In this document: positions 60,401-64,000 of the stretch, one piece after another
Layout: every line of letters starts with the position of its first letter
How positions within the stretch are numbered: the first letter of the stretch is position 1
Assembly: GCA_000708835.1 (NCBI GenBank)
Contig: DF237339.1
Location: 1 to 64,000 of the forward strand
Direction of reading: 5' to 3'
DNA length: 64,000 bases
Source: Klebsormidium nitens
Taxonomy: Eukaryota; Streptophyta; Klebsormidiophyceae; Klebsormidiales; Klebsormidiaceae
The notes under the pieces: generated by a model
What the model saw: the letters and a program-made list of their open reading frames with translations, nothing else
Told to the model about the DNA's origin: nothing
Databases searched by the model: none
Translations under genes and position numbers: made by a program

Positions 60401-61423
60401 TTTGTAATTCAGTCACGATGCTTCATGTTGAGAGTGATTTGCAGATCAGCCAGATTGATGTTTGTGTGAAACAATTGCTTATCAGGGGGATTATGCAAGA
60501 GGGAAAAGTGGGAAGCATGCAGCACTCGTTGCATCAGGTTCTTTGCACTTGGACCTTAAGAGTGGTTGTACAGAGTTGCATGACTTCCAATGAAAGTAAA
60601 TGTTGTCCTGCTGCAAGAGCACACGGAGCGCAGACACCCCCCAGTATCTCGAGCACGATGTCAAGAATCACGGAAGTACGGATTTTACCCCAGAATGAGC
60701 AAGTTAAACAAGTGTGCAAGAGATAAAAAGCTGGGTTACATATAGCCTCTACTTTTGTCGCTGAAAGCAAATGCTTCCACGACAACTCAAACACAGCCCT
60801 TAAAAGTCAGAGAACGATCTTAAAAACAACTCCATCGGTCCTCTAGCGCATTCACCAAAGGTTTCGGACCTTGCAGAGGAAGGACTTGGTTTGAGAAAGT
60901 GCCAGTGCGTCTGCCTTTCTCGATGCACAAATTGCAGGCGCCGCACGCTGGGCAGATTTTTAGTTGTTGTGGCGAAACAAGCAGGAGGGCGAACGGCTTC
61001 ATTCAGAAGCATTTTTCTTCACCTGTTACTGACTTTCGATATATCAAAAAAAGAAAGGAATGTTGGAGGTTTCAGAAGCGGGTAGGAGAAAAGCAGGCGT
61101 TCTTAAAGACGTTTGATGTAATCCTTTCGATTGTCTGTTGGATCAAAAGAATCGCTCCGACTAACTCGTATGCCCTTTTCTTGCAGGTGTCCGTCCTGGA
61201 GATGGATGGGCAGTTCGATAAGCTGGAGGAGCTGATCTACGTCGAGAGCCACTTGAGCAACACATCCTCAAAGTTCTACGGGGAGATCACGCAGCAGATG
61301 CTCAGGCATGCGGACTTCCCTGGGTCTAACAACGGCACCGGCCTCTTCCAAACCATCGTTGGGTTGAAGATTAGGGAAGCGTACGAGAAGCTCGCAAAGA
61401 AGGCCGTGGCTGTCACCGTATAA
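57416..61423 (+). CDS. PRK: Phosphoribulokinase, chloroplast precursor
   Basis: Five exons: 57416-58107, 58561-58645, 58904-58988, 60114-60358, 61187-61423. They join to 447 residues. Residues 1 to about 100 form an A/S/R-rich transit peptide, longer than the roughly 50 usual in plants. The mature enzyme has the P-loop GLAADSGCGKST with C117, and C156 in VICLDDYHSLD; their spacing of 39 matches the regulatory thioredoxin-controlled pair of plant PRK. A second pair lies in IPCGRKLTC, 6 residues apart, as in plants. The C-terminus has MDGQFDKLEELIYVESHLSN and FPGSNNGTGLFQTIVGLKIR. PRK phosphorylates ribulose 5-phosphate to ribulose 1,5-bisphosphate in the Calvin cycle and is held inactive in the dark with CP12 and GAPDH. 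Introns 3 and 4 are long (1125 and 828 nt). This gene fixes the organism as photosynthetic. Confidence 0.97.
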
Positions 61424-63196
61424 GTTCGGTACTTAGTTGTGCTTATAACTCTGAGTTGCCCCGTTGCTGACGGGTTGACGATTTCCACCTTGTGGAGAAG
61501 ATCTGGGTCGATCTGCGTTGATAGTGCAATCACAGCAAGTCTTTCTGACTTCTACCGTAGATTGCATTAGGTCGATTGCAAATGAAGCCGAAGTTTTGCT
61601 CGGCGGCAGACTATTTGTCACGAAACCTTGCGTTTGTATGTTCAGTCCACGCTTGACATGGGAACGTTGTGAGCGGCTACTATGAAGGGGATTTACGACA
61701 AGCTGCATCGAGCCATCATGTGCTCAGTTGTTGCCATCATTATGCTTTGAGTGCTGCTTGTGCCCTTGCTGTCCGACCTAGGGCCTGGTCAACAATGTAC
61801 GCGCATTGGCTGCAGCGTCGCACATATATATGTCATGGACTACATGGCGGTCATACCATGCATGATGCACGTTCATGCATTTATTTGCCCTTCAAGTGGT
61901 CCTACTAGTAAGGTTGTATTTTTTGGCGCGGCCGCGCCCTTTTTTTGCAGTATGCAAGCCTCATTAAGTGCATCAATTGGTGCGCGAGCTAAAATTGGTG
62001 CGCGATCGCTAACAGATCGAGTATAATCGACATGTGATATGTCACAAGCTACCTATGGTGGGTACCGGCCGAGTCGATTCCGACTCCGGCCGCCACAAAA
62101 TCGATTTAGCGCGTATCGAATATCGTCAGTGTTACCGGCGGTTCGCGTCACGGCTACTCAGGTTTATGTTACTCGGGCGGTACAAATACTCAGAGAATTT
62201 TGCCGGGCCGTAAGTAAGTGTGAGGAGATTCTTAAACAGTGTCAGGTTTTACACTTTGAGAAGGCATCAAATTGGCACGCAAAGAAGAGCCATATGCAGG
62301 CTTATAAAAACCTCTGACAAGCAGAAAAAAATGTTGGGAGAGCGTCATGAAGGCTCCTTCGAAGCTCCAACATCTTGTTATGTTGAGGACAAATCGGAAG
62401 AAGCACCATCGTGGCTGCAAATGGCCGCCATTGCTTGCTTCTAAAAAGCGCCATTCCCTACACTCCCGTTTCCATCTTCTGCACTCTCCTTTCAAGTTAG
62501 GTACCGCGGTACTCTAGGGTGGTTCGAGTCGGAACTTCCGATCGAAACCATGATTTTCAAATTTCACGTACGGTCAGACTTGATCGGTACCGTACCGCCG
62601 GAAACTCCGGAAATTTCTGACGACCGGATTGTCAGACAGATTCTAATTTATGAACTCGGACCGGATTCTCAAGTACCGGTCTGCACGGTCGTCAGTACCG
62701 CGTACAGTAATTGTCGCGACTCGACACACCGGTGATTCAAATTTGTGACCGGATCGTCGCGCGATCGAGACCGCCGATACCCACCATAGGTTGCTTGTGG
62801 TCGGATGATCGGAATATTACTGCAATGCATGTCATGCATGGGCCCCGCGGCGCACTAAGTTGACAGACTAGCTTGCACATGCGCGCTTATATAACATATT
62901 GCTTAAGATCCATGGCATGCGCAGCTAAATCGAGTCACGTGCATGTGGTGATCATCTCTTTGTGTGTAAAACGGAGCCGCAAGCATGCGTGGCTTTCACT
63001 TTCATTACAAAAACCATCCTGCTTCGAACATCGTAGCGGTCTGCAGAAGCTAGCAGCTTTAGAAGAGAGACTACTGTGCAAGGGTCAATTGGTAAACCTG
63101 AGTAGCAGACTTCAACATGTCAGCAAGCTTTGACGCAGTGGCCATGTCACCTCGTAAGTTTAAGATACCTATATTGCCAATCATACGTTTCTAGAG
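61424..63196. other. Tail-to-tail spacer, PRK / right-edge gene
   Basis: No gene is seen. It contains CATG-rich AT-rich blocks on both sides (about 61780-61900 and 62820-62950) of a TIR element at 62043-62799, which is listed separately. Confidence 0.55.
62043..62799. mobile_element. 757-bp TIR element (non-autonomous, MITE-like)
   Basis: The left end CACAAGCTACCTATGGTGGG and the right end, read in reverse, CACAAGCAACCTATGGTGGG are inverted copies, and the match goes on through GTA and CGGC with one more mismatch, for about 25-28 bp. The interior is rich in CCGG, GGTACCG and TCGG words unlike the flanks, and codes for nothing I recognise. No clear target-site duplication is visible, so the exact ends are uncertain. 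It does not share ends with the two elements near 3.5-4.9 kb. Confidence 0.65.
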
Positions 63197-64000
63197 TCAA
63201 CGATAAATATCATCCGACGAACCGATGGGCTCACTCCGCTCCGGGCTTTCTTTCAACCGGTCCATGATTCGCGCCTGCAACTTCTGTATCTCGGCGTGCA
63301 AATCCTTTGCGCTGTCGTCACTGTCCGAATGACTTCCAGAACCCCTTCTCTCCCCTCCCAATCCCGCTTCTAACCCGACCTCGGAAGCAGGCCCCTTGAA
63401 AAACTGCGCAATACCATCTTTCGACCTTCCTTCAGCTTCTTGACTTCTCCTCAGAATTGGCTGCGTGAAAGTTCGTTTGGGGGAGATTTCCCTCCGGGCT
63501 GCTTGCGGCGTCCACTGTGCAAAGCCGGCATGCTGTGCACCGGACGCCAGCGCCTGGCGAGTCCGCGGTTCCGGCGACCGGGAAGCGCCGTTTTCCTGCC
63601 TCGCAGTCGCCCAATTCCTGTGAACTGGACTGGTGTCCGGCTCTCCGTCTGACAGCGCACTTCGGACGCGGAGCTCGGGAGACGTGGCGCGCTGCTCTGT
63701 CGGCTGGCCGGTGTGAATGGGCCGCTGGGACGAAAGCCCCCGGTCCCGGGAGGGATCCCTCTCTGGAGACGCTCTCCTCACAAACGCGGGAGATCTATAT
63801 GCACCGGCTTGCGCACTGACCGCCGGCACCTGACGCTTCTCTGGAGTGGGAGACGCAACCCCACCCGCCGCGCCCGGTTGCCTTGGCCCCGAGGCAATCG
63901 GATACGACGCATGAACAGTTCTCTTCTCGGGGGTGACAAACGGCGGCCCGGAACTCTGTACCGGGCCCCGCTCAGGGGAATGATTCGGGGACCGTGCTCT
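63197..64000 (-). CDS. C-terminal part of an unrecognised disordered protein (cut by the window edge)
   Basis: The frame is open from the right edge to a TGA at 63197, 267 residues, and is probably the last exon or part of it. It is rich in S, P, R, G and E and looks disordered. It carries spaced short motifs such as TPEKR (twice near the edge), SPERG/SPERD and RSPEPRT, which resemble proline-directed phosphorylation sites. A short helical stretch near the end reads DLHAEIQKLQARIMDRLKE and may be a coiled coil, followed by SPERSEPIGSSDDIYR. I do not recognise the family. The start, other exons and function lie outside the window. Confidence 0.6.
   Translation of the reverse strand, partial: RARSPNHSPERGPVQSSGPPFVTPEKRTVHASYPIASGPRQPGAAGGVASPTPEKRQVPAVSAQAGAYRSPAFVRRASPERDPSRDRGLSSQRPIHTGQPTEQRATSPELRVRSALSDGEPDTSPVHRNWATARQENGASRSPEPRTRQALASGAQHAGFAQWTPQAARREISPKRTFTQPILRRSQEAEGRSKDGIAQFFKGPASEVGLEAGLGGERRGSGSHSDSDDSAKDLHAEIQKLQARIMDRLKESPERSEPIGSSDDIYR

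Noticed and set aside
1-64000. tRNA, rRNA, CRISPR arrays and telomere-type repeats
   Set aside because: I looked for cloverleaf-like ends, regular spacer arrays and TTTAGGG runs and saw none that hold up; short GGGTTTAGG-like words occur singly only.

Overview
This is a nuclear genome window from a photosynthetic eukaryote. Its genes are broken by many GT-AG introns whose phases close exactly. They include a plastid phosphoribulokinase with a transit peptide and plant-like versions of VPS15, membrin, BLOS1, ADA1 and a tafazzin-like acyltransferase. There is also a long protein with Sfi1-like tryptophan repeats, a type linked to centrin and therefore to centrioles or flagella. A streptophyte green alga of the Klebsormidium type fits best; that placement is inference, because no marker gene settles it. 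I see no rRNA, tRNA, CRISPR array or bacterial operon.

Layout, left to right: membrin Golgi SNARE (-, 911-3278); a shared 5' spacer holding two nested DNA elements (3511-4901); USP36/42-type ubiquitin hydrolase (+, 5463-12924); BLOC-1 subunit 1 (-, 14310-15480); VPS15 kinase/HEAT/WD40 scaffold (+, 16137-27271); tafazzin-like acyltransferase (-, 28728-32385); a small ER-type membrane coiled-coil protein resembling selenoprotein S/VIMP (+, 33142-33865); TMEM208/SND2 (-, 35125-37040); SAGA subunit ADA1/TADA1 (+, 40010-41296); Sfi1-like W-repeat protein (-, 42448-52327); queuosine salvage protein QNG1 (+, 53034-56156); phosphoribulokinase (+, 57416-61423); and the 3' end of an unrecognised disordered protein (-, 63197 to the right edge).

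The genes do not form one pathway, although several serve endomembranes: membrin (ER-Golgi fusion), BLOS1 (endosome to vacuole), VPS15 (PI3-kinase complex, autophagy), TMEM208 (ER insertion) and the VIMP-like protein (ER). The arrangement is striking. Apart from the QNG1-PRK tandem pair, genes alternate strictly as head-to-head and tail-to-tail pairs. Three of five head-to-head spacers are 656-756 bp, and a fourth becomes about 784 bp once its inserted element is subtracted. The tail-to-tail spacers share an AT-richer, CATG-rich texture not seen in the head-to-head ones.

Gene models were built by hand from splice consensus, reading-frame phase and family similarity recalled from memory. No alignment or expression data were available. 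The items I would look at first are a foldback element nested inside another TIR element in a shared promoter, a triplicated splice acceptor in the ubiquitin hydrolase that could add 37 in-frame residues, a duplicated exon and an inferred GC-AG intron in the Sfi1-like gene, and a separate 757-bp TIR element near the right end.
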